Position numbers and translations under genes: made by a program. Shown here piece by piece: positions 34,232 through 43,387 of a stretch of 64,000 nt of DNA. Source of the DNA: Micromonospora sediminimaris (GTDB taxonomy: Bacteria; Actinomycetota; Actinomycetes; Mycobacteriales; Micromonosporaceae); NCBI GenBank assembly GCA_900112325.1, contig FOLJ01000014.1, positions 124,001-188,000 of the forward strand. The letters run 5' to 3'. Position 1 is the first letter of the stretch, and the number at the start of each line of letters is the position of its first letter. Below the pieces are notes generated by a model. That model was given only the letters and a program-made list of their open reading frames with translations. It ran no database searches and was not told the origin of the DNA.

Positions 34232-35338
34232 TCAGGGCCTGTACTGCGACAGGTCCAGCAGATGCTTCGGTAAGGCGTCCACGAGTGCCGGCTCACCCAC
34301 TCCCGAATACATGAAAGTGAGGTGGCGCCGCGCCCGGGTGACGAGTACGTAGAGGTTCATCCCCATGCTGTCGCTGGCGACGTCGCCGGGGACGGTCTGG
34401 AGTTCCGGGACCACCACCGAGTCGAATTCGAGGCCCTTCACGCTCTGCCAGGTGATCAGCTTTATCCCGGGGCCGTTAAAGGCGGGATCGGACAGAGTTC
34501 CGGCACTGCGTCCGCTGACGTAACCCTGCAGCGGATTGATGGTGCGATAGTTCAACTGGTGGTGGTAGTAGAACAGGTCCCTGCTGCGGTGGGACACCAC
34601 GCCGATGGTCTCGTTCGGGTGCTGCTTCTCGTGCAGGAGGAGGTGGTCAGCCACGTCGGCCTTGTGCGGCACCCTGATCAGGCGAGGTGCAGGACCGTCC
34701 GGCAGCAGGTCCGTGCTGCTGCCGCCGGGGCAGAAGTGGTCGGCGAGGTCGCGGACTGGACGGCTGTTGCGCACGGTGCGTGGGAGCGCCACAGGCGGCT
34801 TGGTTCCTAGAGCGGCGACGATCTCTCGGAGGGTGCTCTGACGGGGCCCGATGCGTTGGTTCTCGTCGGCGAACACGGTCACGGACGAGGACAGGGCTCC
34901 GAGGGCGAGGTAGAAGTCGGCCGGCATGTCCTGACCTTCGTCGACGACGAGGTACGGCCGTTGCTCCATGACCGGTGGATCGCTGATGATCTTCTTCAGA
35001 CAGGCCATCCAGTCGATGTCGTACCGGTCGAGCTTCGGCGGGCTCCGGCGGTAGTGCTTCTGCCAGAAGGCATGGAGCCATTTGTGGTAGGTGGTCGCGA
35101 TATCAGCCGCTCCGATCTGTGCCACTGCGGCGCGCGTGTAGGCGGACAGCACCTTGCTGTACATGAGCATGACGGTCGGTCTGCCCGATCGGTGCAGGGC
35201 GGCTGCCCGGTAGATCGCCGTGATGGTCTTGCCGGCCCCGGGGCTACCGGTGACGAGGTGTGACTCCTCGAACGGCAGAGCGAGAACCTCCCGTTGAGCG
35301 GGACTAAGGTCCAGCAGCGGCGGCAGTAGCAGAGTCAC
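34232..35338 (-). CDS. Minimal SF1 (UvrD/DUF2075-like) helicase, left arm
   Basis: A 368-residue protein with SF1 motifs. Motif I is GSPGAGKT at residues 31-38, motif II LVVDEGQDM near 128, motif III ADENQRI, motif V/VI TWQSVKGLEFDSVVVPEL and LYVLVTRARRHL near the C-terminus. The 1B and 2B accessory domains of UvrD are absent, so it is a compact helicase or ATPase. Its GTG start at 35338 overlaps the DrmB-like stop (GTGA). It is the last gene of the left arm of the defence island and probably acts as a nucleic-acid motor with the DrmAB-like core. Role by context. Confidence 0.8.
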   Translation of the reverse strand: MTLLLPPLLDLSPAQREVLALPFEESHLVTGSPGAGKTITAIYRAAALHRSGRPTVMLMYSKVLSAYTRAAVAQIGAADIATTYHKWLHAFWQKHYRRSPPKLDRYDIDWMACLKKIISDPPVMEQRPYLVVDEGQDMPADFYLALGALSSSVTVFADENQRIGPRQSTLREIVAALGTKPPVALPRTVRNSRPVRDLADHFCPGGSSTDLLPDGPAPRLIRVPHKADVADHLLLHEKQHPNETIGVVSHRSRDLFYYHHQLNYRTINPLQGYVSGRSAGTLSDPAFNGPGIKLITWQSVKGLEFDSVVVPELQTVPGDVASDSMGMNLYVLVTRARRHLTFMYSGVGEPALVDALPKHLLDLSQYRP

Positions 35339-37143
35339 GTTGTGGCCGCCTGCACGGCGATGAGCTCGGCGAGGGGGTCACGCATGAAGCCGTACTCGTC
35401 GTCGATCACGAGAGTCCGGTCCAGGAGCACGTTGCCCATGGTGCAACTGGTCTCGGGGACAAGCGCGCAGGCGTGGCAGGCCGCCATCGAGAGCCCGGCA
35501 GGGCCCTGGGCTTTCGACTCCCGGCACACCGGATCGAGTGAGCACCATCGGGCGGCGGCGAGAGTGGCGGCGATGGTGGTGACGAGCCTCTCTGCCTGGC
35601 CGGATCGGGCGAGCCCACCGAGAGTGCCTTCGGCATCGCCGGCAGCGGTGTAGATCAGTACTCCGGCCATCGGTGTGTCGGCATCCGGAGGGCTTGCATA
35701 GATGCGTTCGCGCAGCGACGAGGAGGGGTAGCCGGCGTCAAACGTCAGCTGCCGCATCAGAAGGTGGGCGATGGTGTGCAGAAGGATGAGTCGCGGTGTG
35801 GGTGTGCTCTCGATCCACCTGGCGTGCATGCTGCCGGCGAACCGCTTGTGGAGTGTGGCCGCGTTCCGCACCACCGGGGTCTGCAGTTCCCACCGCCGGA
35901 GGTTGTCCTCGTCGAAGACGATGAAGATGCCCTCGCCGTACACCTCTACGGCGGGTAGAGAGGCACTGCGTGTTCCGAGGTCGGCCGGAATACGGGCATC
36001 CATGGTGTGACGGCGGAAGCCCCGCAGGACCCGGACCTCGCGTAGGCGGTCGACCAGGACGATGTCGGAGATGGCCGATCTCATCTGGTCGACGACGGGA
36101 TCCAAACGGCCGTGCCCTTGGGGTCCCGGGAACGGCGTGCGCCGGGTGATAAACCTGTCGTCCGGATGGCTTCGGACCCGGGGGTTGGTCAGTGCGTGCC
36201 ACTCGCGCTCCGCCAGCTCCTCGGAGGTGCCCGAGCCGGCGTCGGCGCCGGTGACGCCGAGGCGGTCGTTCAGGATGGCGATGACCTGTTGCTCCTTCAC
36301 ATTCTCCTGCTCGGCGATCATCCGGATCAAGTGCCCACGGATGTCGCTCTCGGGGTCCTTGTGCAGTAGGAGGAAGTACTGGTTCTGCTCGACCCGCGCG
36401 GCCGTACCGCCCCAGGTGACCCAGTCAGAGTCAGGTGGAAGGTCGATCGCGGACGCGGTATCCGGGAAGTAGACGCTCGAGGCGCCCCTCTGCAGGACCA
36501 CGGGTGTCTGATCGCAGGTCACCGCCTCGGTATCGCGCTGCCAGGGCTGCCGCCCCCGGCACCCGATGTTGATGCGTCCGAGTGCGCGGGGCGACGTGAG
36601 GTCCGCGAGGTTCCTGTCGGCCCGGCACGTGCGGCATCGGACCCGGAGTGACTCCAGTCCGCCACCCACGGTCGTCAGATGATCGAACTGCAGCTCGGCG
36701 CGTCCACACTGGCGTTGCTCCCGTCCCCGGCCGCCCCCGGAGTGGGCCCACTGCGCCCAGGGGACGTCGTCGAGGTGGCCGTTGCCGCAGACCGCGACAA
36801 ACCTCATGGGTACCAGTTGAGGGCTGCGGCTGCAGTGCTGGCACCGGGGCATCATTCCTGGTCTTTCCCGGCCGACACTCCAGTGTGTCATTGAGCGGCA
36901 CGTGCCGCAGAACAGCCACTGCGGGAACCGGTAGTAGGGCAACCTACCGTCACGCGGCGCCGGGGGAAGGCGTAATTCCTCGACACCGAAGTGGGCCGCG
37001 ATGCGTGGTGCGGCGAGCGTCACGCGCCGCCCCTTCCACCGGGTGACGTCCTCCGCAACGAAGGATTCACCCAGCATGTCCACGATGGCTCCGACGCCGA
37101 ACGGCGAGAGAGCCTGCATGCGTCGCAGCCGACGGTCCGTCAC
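35335..37143 (-). CDS. drmB-like: DUF1998 / DrmB-like protein
   Basis: A 602-residue protein. The N-terminus reads LSPFGVGAIVDMLGESFV, the hallmark of DrmB-type DUF1998 proteins. Zinc-binding Cys pairs follow (WLFCGTC near 79, RCQHC near 100, VRCRTC near 172), and a C-terminal region has LLHTIAHLLMRQLTFDAGY near 450 and CHACALVPETSC near 554. In DISARM, DrmB acts with DrmA on incoming phage DNA. The GTG at 37143 is chosen because it overlaps the DrmA-like stop and an upstream ATG would lie inside that gene. Its stop overlaps the helicase start. Assignment is by signature only. Confidence 0.75.
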   Translation of the reverse strand: MTDRRLRRMQALSPFGVGAIVDMLGESFVAEDVTRWKGRRVTLAAPRIAAHFGVEELRLPPAPRDGRLPYYRFPQWLFCGTCRSMTHWSVGRERPGMMPRCQHCSRSPQLVPMRFVAVCGNGHLDDVPWAQWAHSGGGRGREQRQCGRAELQFDHLTTVGGGLESLRVRCRTCRADRNLADLTSPRALGRINIGCRGRQPWQRDTEAVTCDQTPVVLQRGASSVYFPDTASAIDLPPDSDWVTWGGTAARVEQNQYFLLLHKDPESDIRGHLIRMIAEQENVKEQQVIAILNDRLGVTGADAGSGTSEELAEREWHALTNPRVRSHPDDRFITRRTPFPGPQGHGRLDPVVDQMRSAISDIVLVDRLREVRVLRGFRRHTMDARIPADLGTRSASLPAVEVYGEGIFIVFDEDNLRRWELQTPVVRNAATLHKRFAGSMHARWIESTPTPRLILLHTIAHLLMRQLTFDAGYPSSSLRERIYASPPDADTPMAGVLIYTAAGDAEGTLGGLARSGQAERLVTTIAATLAAARWCSLDPVCRESKAQGPAGLSMAACHACALVPETSCTMGNVLLDRTLVIDDEYGFMRDPLAELIAVQAATT

Positions 37144-40100
37144 TGTCCCTCCCCCCGCACCAGCACTCGGGCGTCCGTGTCGACGTTGCGCATAGAGTCG
37201 AGTGTCGGCCATCCCGGCCCGGGCTTGTCGAATTGCCTCAACAGCTGGATACGTTCACGCCCACCGTCGGTATATCTGAGCCCTCCCAGCGGATGTGCCC
37301 GGTCGACGAGGCCGGCCCAGCGTTCCTCGAGCTGTTCCACGTGTCGGGCGACGTCGGCGGCCTCGTCCGGATCCGCTGCCTCCGCGCGTGCGATGAACTC
37401 CTCCACCAGGGCCCGCCAGGCGGGATCCTCCGGGTCGAAGGCAGCGGCCGCGCGGTCGTCACGCCAGATGTGCACATGACGGGCCAGGATCACAAGTCCC
37501 GCATGCAACGCGCGGGTGCGTGCCGGCACCGAGAACGGTGTCACGGAGGTGGGTTCGACAACCCGGTAGAGGGAGGTGTGGTACGGGATGAACGACTCGT
37601 AGTGTGAGCGGTCACGGGGTTTGGACGGCGAGTACAGGGTCACCACCAGGCCGGGGTGGCGACGCCCGACCCGGCTCGTGGCCTGGATGTACTCGGCGGT
37701 CGTCTTCGGCTGGCCGACGACCAGCATGAGGCCCAGTCGCGGGACGTCGACACCGACGGAGATCATGTTCGTGCTGGGCACGAACGACACCGCACCTGGC
37801 TGCCCGCGCTCCAGGAACAGCCGCTGAAGGTGACGGGGGATGTCCGCCGGAGGAAGGTTGCTGGTCAGTTCCATGATCTCGGCGTCGTCGAGGTCACGTC
37901 GGTCGTCCTCGGCGGGAGCGATGACGCCCAGCCGCGCGGGGATGTCGTCGTGCGCCAGGGTGACCGTCTTGCCGAGTTCCCGGAGACTGTTGTGATAGGC
38001 GACAAGGGTCCAGTAGGCATCCGCGGACTGCGGTCCGAGCGGTAGTTCGATGGGAGCGTTGAGCATCGCCGCCGAGAGGTGGACCATCGCGGTCAGAGGA
38101 GTGTGTCCCTGGGGCATGACTCCGGCGTAGAGCCGGCCGGGTCGATCATGGTCCGATCGGACGAAGTACGAGTCCTCCGCGTCGAGGCCAGAGGGCGGAA
38201 ACAGGGCGATGGGGCGTCCGAAGACGCCGCGGGACTGGGCATCGGCGCGACGGATGGTGGCAGTGGAGGCGACGATCTTGGGGCGGGTGCCGTGGCGGGT
38301 CATAGCCACGTCGAAGGCAGCCTCGTAGAGCCCGACGATGGTGCCGAGCGGCCCGGAGATGAGGTGGAACTCGTCCTGGATTATCAGCGCCGGACCGGGA
38401 TCGGCGCCGGCGCCGATGAACACGCCCGCCCGCGGTTCGCGGGTGAACCGGGCGAACTTGTCCACGGTGGCGACGAGCAGCGTCGGCGGATCCGCGTAGA
38501 GCGCGTCATCGACGGACGAGACAGGCAGCGATCTGTGGAAGTCGCAGTCGACGTTGGGGCAGTTGATCCGGAAGCTGTTGTTGTCAGCGTGCACTCCCCA
38601 CGCGTCCTCCGGGGCATCGTCGGACGGAAGGATCTGGGTGCCGCACCAGGGACAGCGTTCGACCTGGAAGCTCTTGGTCGTCGGCTCGCGGTTCCTCACC
38701 GTCTGCAGCAGGTCGGCCGCCTCGGAGAAACTGTTCGGACTGTTGTTACCGCCGACCCAGATCCCGATCGAGACCGCCCGGCTCCCCAGTTCCTCGACGC
38801 GCTTCTGGCGGATCAGCTCACAGGCACAGATCAGGGTGGCTGCCCGTTGGAACTGCTGCGCGGTCAGTAGTCGCAGTGTGTAGCGGGTGATGACGGTGGT
38901 CCCGGCGCCGGCGTCCCCGAGCGTCAGGCGCCGGTGGAAGACGGTGAAGGCGACCAGTCCGAGATACGCCTCGGTCTTGCCACCACCAGTGGGAAACCAG
39001 ATCAGGTCGACGAGTTCGCGATCATCATGCTCCGTGTTGACGATGGAGGGCAGGGACAGGAGGACGAAGGCCATCTGGAACGGTCGCCAGCGGCGCTGCG
39101 GGTCGTCGTACTCGGGCGCGGCGGGGAGACGGTCATTCCAGGCGCGGCCCGCGCCGGCGAATTCAGGCCCGCTCCGGACCATCTGCATCAGCATGGCCCT
39201 GTTCGCAAGGACGAAGGCACGCCGGGCGGTGGGATCCCGCTGGAGCAGCTCCACGCCCTCCCGCATCCGGGCCCGGGCGCGATCGACGCGTTCGAGGAGC
39301 CGGTCAGCCGCCGCAACGAGGGGCTGCGTGAGCTTGTCCCGGCGCGTGTGGTTGCTCCGGGCCCAGTTGTCGTAGCTGTCCACGAAGTTGTACAGCCTGC
39401 TGATGATTCGTTCCGTGTCCCGCTCGAGCCCGGTGAGGAGATTCAGGCTCAGTACCTCCTGGTCACCCGGCAGTTCGAACGCGACATCGGGGACGACGTG
39501 GCTGGGCACGAAGGTCGTCTGCACCGACGTGGCGAGGTCACCTTCCGCCTGCCAACTGGCGGCGGCGCCGTGACCCAGGGCGAACACAGGAACCTTGCGG
39601 TAGAGGAGAGCGAGTTCCTCTTCCTCAGGGTCCGAATGGAGTCGCAGCGTCGACGGATACGGGGTTATGGCGCCCTCGACCGGGCTGCACCGTAGCGTCA
39701 CCTGCAACAGGCAGTCAGCGGGGTCGAGTTTACCCTGCTCCGACAGCTTCCGTTCATTGACGAGCGAGACCGTGACCAGTACGCCGTCGCCGAACTCCCG
39801 CCAGACGACCACAACGGAGGCGTCCCGGTCGAACAGGTGATGCTCGGTTCGCCGTCCCATTGACGGCGGCTCGACGTACAGGGCGGCGCTGCCGGTGGCA
39901 GCCAATGGCTGACGTCGCCACTTCTGCCGGTCCTCGCGGAGGTAGCGGGCGGCTGTCACCTCGATCCGGAGGGTCGACCTCTTGGAGATGACGAAGCTCA
40001 GTCCTACCGAGCTCGGCATCAGTTGCCCGGCCAGCGCCACGGGATCCTCGTCACTCTCGGCCTCGTCGTTCGATCCGACAGCTGGATTGTCGTCCGCGAT

Positions 40101-40283
40101 GTCGTCATCGTGCGTATCGAGAGGTACTTCACCGGGAAAGAGAATGCCGGCCAGGTAACGGCGGTCGGGTCGCTCGGCGAGAACCTCGTCCTCGCCGTAC
40201 CAGGGACCGACAAGCTGCCTGCGGAGGTAGTCCAGGACCGAAGCCCGGTCCTCGGAGCCACTCTGGGCGGGCGTCGTTGTCAC
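37140..40283 (-). CDS. drmA-like: DrmA-like SF2 helicase
   Basis: A 1047-residue protein. The N-terminal 400 residues are family-specific. The helicase core has Walker A WFPTGGGKTEAYLG near 427, a Cys4-type insertion (CPWCGT near 540 and CPNVDC near 577), the DEFH box near 638, STATIRRA near 671, NMISVGVDVPRLGLM and motif VI EYIQATSRVGRRHPG near 865. The order and spacing match DISARM DrmA and related DUF1998-partner helicases. Start GTG at 40283 overlaps the NERD-helicase stop; its stop overlaps the DrmB-like start. It is a translocating ATPase on DNA, probably the motor of the left arm. Confidence 0.8.
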   Translation of the reverse strand: MTTTPAQSGSEDRASVLDYLRRQLVGPWYGEDEVLAERPDRRYLAGILFPGEVPLDTHDDDIADDNPAVGSNDEAESDEDPVALAGQLMPSSVGLSFVISKRSTLRIEVTAARYLREDRQKWRRQPLAATGSAALYVEPPSMGRRTEHHLFDRDASVVVVWREFGDGVLVTVSLVNERKLSEQGKLDPADCLLQVTLRCSPVEGAITPYPSTLRLHSDPEEEELALLYRKVPVFALGHGAAASWQAEGDLATSVQTTFVPSHVVPDVAFELPGDQEVLSLNLLTGLERDTERIISRLYNFVDSYDNWARSNHTRRDKLTQPLVAAADRLLERVDRARARMREGVELLQRDPTARRAFVLANRAMLMQMVRSGPEFAGAGRAWNDRLPAAPEYDDPQRRWRPFQMAFVLLSLPSIVNTEHDDRELVDLIWFPTGGGKTEAYLGLVAFTVFHRRLTLGDAGAGTTVITRYTLRLLTAQQFQRAATLICACELIRQKRVEELGSRAVSIGIWVGGNNSPNSFSEAADLLQTVRNREPTTKSFQVERCPWCGTQILPSDDAPEDAWGVHADNNSFRINCPNVDCDFHRSLPVSSVDDALYADPPTLLVATVDKFARFTREPRAGVFIGAGADPGPALIIQDEFHLISGPLGTIVGLYEAAFDVAMTRHGTRPKIVASTATIRRADAQSRGVFGRPIALFPPSGLDAEDSYFVRSDHDRPGRLYAGVMPQGHTPLTAMVHLSAAMLNAPIELPLGPQSADAYWTLVAYHNSLRELGKTVTLAHDDIPARLGVIAPAEDDRRDLDDAEIMELTSNLPPADIPRHLQRLFLERGQPGAVSFVPSTNMISVGVDVPRLGLMLVVGQPKTTAEYIQATSRVGRRHPGLVVTLYSPSKPRDRSHYESFIPYHTSLYRVVEPTSVTPFSVPARTRALHAGLVILARHVHIWRDDRAAAAFDPEDPAWRALVEEFIARAEAADPDEAADVARHVEQLEERWAGLVDRAHPLGGLRYTDGGRERIQLLRQFDKPGPGWPTLDSMRNVDTDARVLVRGEGQ

Positions 40284-41866
40284 CGGTCGTCCTCCTGCCG
40301 TTGCTCCTGCCCACCGGCAGCCATCCAGAGTCCCACTCTCGCGCGCGTCATTCCTACGTAGAGGTTGCGGATCCGGCCGGGATCGACCGGGCCGATGTCG
40401 GCCAGGAGAATGAACCGGCTTTCCAGTCCCTTGAAGTCCTCGACCCTGGCGAAGGCGATCCGTCCACGCGCAGGTTTCCGCAGCGTGTGCAGATCCAGCA
40501 CGTCGATGCGGTGCCGCCAGCGGGCCGGCAGGTCAGCGAACAGGGAATCCGCCAGGGTCAGCGGTGACAACAGGATGATGTCCGTGTTCGGGATCCCGTT
40601 GTCGTGGAGCCGGTCGAGCTCGGCGGCGGCTGCCGCGGCCCGACGGGAGCGGTCCGGCTCCTCGACCACCACCACCGCGGGCCCTTCCCCGGCCGATGAG
40701 ACACCGGTGTCCGCTCCGGTCATCTGCTGGGTCGACGTGACGATCTGCCGGGTGTTGCGGCAGTTGTCCTGCAGCCGTACCTGCGTGGGCCGTAGGGATC
40801 TGAGATATTCCAGTGCCTCGTCGTCGCAGGAGCCGACGAGGCCACGCTGGTTGTTGCTGTCGAGCAGCATGTACCAACTGCCATCGGCGAGGCCGCCAGC
40901 AAGCCTGCTGTCCAGGTACGACAGGTCGGCGAAGTTGATCAGGTCCTGTGCCTCGTCGACGACAACGGTATCGAAGGTCCCTTCACTGCCGGCCGCGAGG
41001 TTGGCGAAGGGCACGACATGGACGTCCTGCATTCCGGGTTGGTGCCGCACGAACCCGGCGACCACCTGGCTGCGGCAGGTGAACAGGGTCCGTTTGCCGC
41101 TCGCGGCCGATCTACGGGACACCTCGGCTGCGAGCATCGTCTTACCCGTGCCCGCGCCACCCTCGACCAGTAGCCGCGGGTTGTCTCCCACGTAGTCGAG
41201 CGTGCGGTACTGGCTCGCGGTCAGGGCGACGAGGTCGGCCTCCGCGTCGGTGACGATCTGGCGCAGCGTGGGAACGGCGTCGAAGTCCGGCCGCAGGGCC
41301 TGCAGTACCTCCCGCAGGAGAGGTTCCTCGAGCACGGCCCGACGTCCTCCGGGCTTGGCCCGCCAGTAGTCCGCCATTCGGCCCAGGCTGCGTTGCAAGC
41401 CATCGGTGCGGTCGAGCTGCCGACGGTCGATCAGGGTCTCCTCGTCCCACTCGACCGAGGTCTGCTCAGGCAGCCGGCAGTCCGGGCAGACGACGGCGAA
41501 ACCGATGGGGATGTCACGCATCGTCTCGCGGCCGAGGCGGTCCTCGAGACGGCGCTGCAGGGTGAACATGGCGCCTGTCGCCTGCGCGAAAGGGCTCTCC
41601 CTCCGCCGTCGCTCCGTGCCGGTGCGGTCACGGTAGGTCCAGACACCGTTGGCGCAGCCGACGTAGCCGCCCTTGACCTCGATCACGTACACACCGCGTC
41701 GTCCCGCCACCACGAAGTCGATCTCGCTGACGCGCTTCCAACCGTGTTCGGGGAGATTGAGGCTATGCAGAGCGAAGCTCCATCCAGCATCCACGAGTTT
41801 GAGACGTCTGTAGATCTCGGCCTCGGCGGCACTCTTCATCGACGGGGAGATCGGCTCAGGAACCAT
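40280..41866 (-). CDS. NERD nuclease domain fused to SF1 helicase
   Basis: A 528-residue protein. Residues 10-120 form a NERD (PD-(D/E)XK-related) domain with Asp50 in SEIDFVVAG and the E-x-K pair Glu63/Lys65 in YVIEVKGGYVG. The C-terminal 300 residues carry SF1 helicase motifs: GGAGTGKT near 238, VVVDEAQDL near 305, LLDSNNQRG, then KGLESRFILLADIG and LYVGMTRARVGL. The ATG at 41866 is preferred over a farther upstream start that would intrude on the divergent gene. It is the first gene of the left arm, divergent by 70 bases from the sigma factor and overlapping DrmA. Probably a nuclease-helicase acting on invading DNA. Confidence 0.85.
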   Translation of the reverse strand: MVPEPISPSMKSAAEAEIYRRLKLVDAGWSFALHSLNLPEHGWKRVSEIDFVVAGRRGVYVIEVKGGYVGCANGVWTYRDRTGTERRRRESPFAQATGAMFTLQRRLEDRLGRETMRDIPIGFAVVCPDCRLPEQTSVEWDEETLIDRRQLDRTDGLQRSLGRMADYWRAKPGGRRAVLEEPLLREVLQALRPDFDAVPTLRQIVTDAEADLVALTASQYRTLDYVGDNPRLLVEGGAGTGKTMLAAEVSRRSAASGKRTLFTCRSQVVAGFVRHQPGMQDVHVVPFANLAAGSEGTFDTVVVDEAQDLINFADLSYLDSRLAGGLADGSWYMLLDSNNQRGLVGSCDDEALEYLRSLRPTQVRLQDNCRNTRQIVTSTQQMTGADTGVSSAGEGPAVVVVEEPDRSRRAAAAAAELDRLHDNGIPNTDIILLSPLTLADSLFADLPARWRHRIDVLDLHTLRKPARGRIAFARVEDFKGLESRFILLADIGPVDPGRIRNLYVGMTRARVGLWMAAGGQEQRQEDDR

Positions 41867-41936
41867 CCGCACCCGCAGGATTGTGCACGATGACGGGGTC
41901 TCCCGCCGAGCCTCTCTGTTGTCGCCGAGGGCCACA
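41867..41936. promoter_or_regulatory. Divergent promoter region, left arm / sigma factor
   Basis: Seventy bases separate the NERD-helicase and sigma-factor start codons on opposite strands, so both promoters must lie here or overlap the genes. No strong -35/-10 pair is visible; it could be recognised by the sigma factor encoded beside it. Confidence 0.4.
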
Positions 41937-43115
41937 ATGGCCGATGTGACGTCTTCAGCCGATCAGGAGGTTGTCGACACGTGTGTGCAACTGCTAATGG
42001 CGCACGTACGGGACGGATCGGTCGGAGACTGGGAGGTCGACAGCGTTCTCGAGCTGGTCGGCGACCCCCGGGCGGCGGTACGGCAGCAGGTCGCCGAAAG
42101 GATGGTCGGGCTCGGTGTGGTCGTCGTTCCTCCGGACGGCGATGGACGTGGGGGCCGTGGGCCGGCGCGGGTGGTCGACCCGAACCATAGGGAACGCTGC
42201 ATCGCCGACGCCCGGAGGCTGCTGCGCAGGGACAGGGCCACGTCGCGGCCCTGGGACCGAATCCTGACTGCGTCCGAGGAAGTCGGCCTGGCGCTCCTGC
42301 TGCGCGGGGAACAGTACCGGCCGCACGAAGAGGTTCCGCACGGCTACCGCGCAGGTCTCGACGTCTCGGACGAGCGGGCGCGGGCCTTCGACGCGATGGT
42401 GCTGCACAACCGGCGGCTCGTTGTTTCGGTCGCCGGCAGCTATCTGGGACACGGGTTGGAGAGTGAGGATCTGGACCAGCACGGCGTTGTCGGCCTGATG
42501 CGGGCGGTCGAGAGGTTCGATCCCACCCGCGGTCTCAAGTTCTCCACCTTCGCGGTCTGGTGGATCCGCCAGGCCGTGACGAGAGCGATCGCCAATGAGA
42601 GCCGGTTGATCCGTCTTCCGGTCCACAAATCGGATCAGGTACGTCGGGTGGTGGCGGGCCGGAACCGGCTGTTGGCCCGGTCGGGTACTGCGACCGTGTC
42701 GGAAATCTGTCACGAGCTCGGCTTGGAGCCGGGGACAGTACTCGAATGTCTCAGATTGCATGCCGGCGTAGTGTCGCTAGATCTGCTCATCGGGGACGGC
42801 AACGCGCCGCTGGCCGAGTTCGTAACCCCGGGCCAGGACACCCTGAGACCTGATGTGCTCACGCAACGTCAGGGGACGCTGACGCTTCTCCGCGCGTCAC
42901 TGAGAGATCTGCCTGAACGCTCGGCGGCGATCCTGATCTGGCGGGCCGGCATCGGCACCGGTGTACCCCTGACTCTCGATGAGATCGGACGACGGCTGGG
43001 AGTCACCCGCGAGCGTGTCCGTCAATTGGAGAAGAAGGCACTGCCGCAACTACGCGAACGGATGAGAGCACGTCTGGACGGCGAAGCGCCAGGGAACGAC
43101 GTCCTATTGCAATGA
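41937..43115 (+). CDS. Sigma-70 family (group 2-like) RNA polymerase sigma factor
   Basis: A 392-residue protein. After about 105 residues of unknown N-terminus come region 1.2 (ILTASEEVGLALLLRGE, 109-125), region 2 with GVVGLMRAVERFDPTRGLKF and STFAVWWIRQAVTRAI (184-218), region 3 (TATVSEICHELGL) and region 4.2 (LTLDEIGRRLGVTRERVRQL, 345-364). All elements of a primary-like sigma are present, including the -10-recognition helix, unlike ECF sigmas. The ATG at 41937 has GAGGG six bases upstream. It sits inside the defence island, divergent from the NERD/DrmAB arm. Control of the island by an internal sigma factor is inference. Confidence 0.85.
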   Translation: MADVTSSADQEVVDTCVQLLMAHVRDGSVGDWEVDSVLELVGDPRAAVRQQVAERMVGLGVVVVPPDGDGRGGRGPARVVDPNHRERCIADARRLLRRDRATSRPWDRILTASEEVGLALLLRGEQYRPHEEVPHGYRAGLDVSDERARAFDAMVLHNRRLVVSVAGSYLGHGLESEDLDQHGVVGLMRAVERFDPTRGLKFSTFAVWWIRQAVTRAIANESRLIRLPVHKSDQVRRVVAGRNRLLARSGTATVSEICHELGLEPGTVLECLRLHAGVVSLDLLIGDGNAPLAEFVTPGQDTLRPDVLTQRQGTLTLLRASLRDLPERSAAILIWRAGIGTGVPLTLDEIGRRLGVTRERVRQLEKKALPQLRERMRARLDGEAPGNDVLLQ

Positions 43116-43387
43116 TTGTCCAGATTTGCACGGACGCCGAGGCAGGACACGCCCACGACACCGGCTCGTCGTTCACGCACCGCCCCGTCCGACGAGCCGT
43201 CGGAGCTCGGACGGGTCACCACCGCCTGCCGCAAGCCATCCTTCTCGCCCTGCATACCAGGACAGAGCCGACGAACCTTCGCGATCGAGGTGGAGCGGAG
43301 CAAAAGGGCGGCCACCTTATCCTGAAGGCCCTCCGGGCCTGGGAACCGCCACCCCCCGGCGACGCGGGTTGGGGTAACTTGTCGGCA

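Noticed and set aside
43112..43387. 92-codon N-terminal extension of Vsr
   Set aside because: Not Vsr-like, low complexity; Vsr proteins start near the M-S-R-x-x-x-K-x-T-K-P motif.
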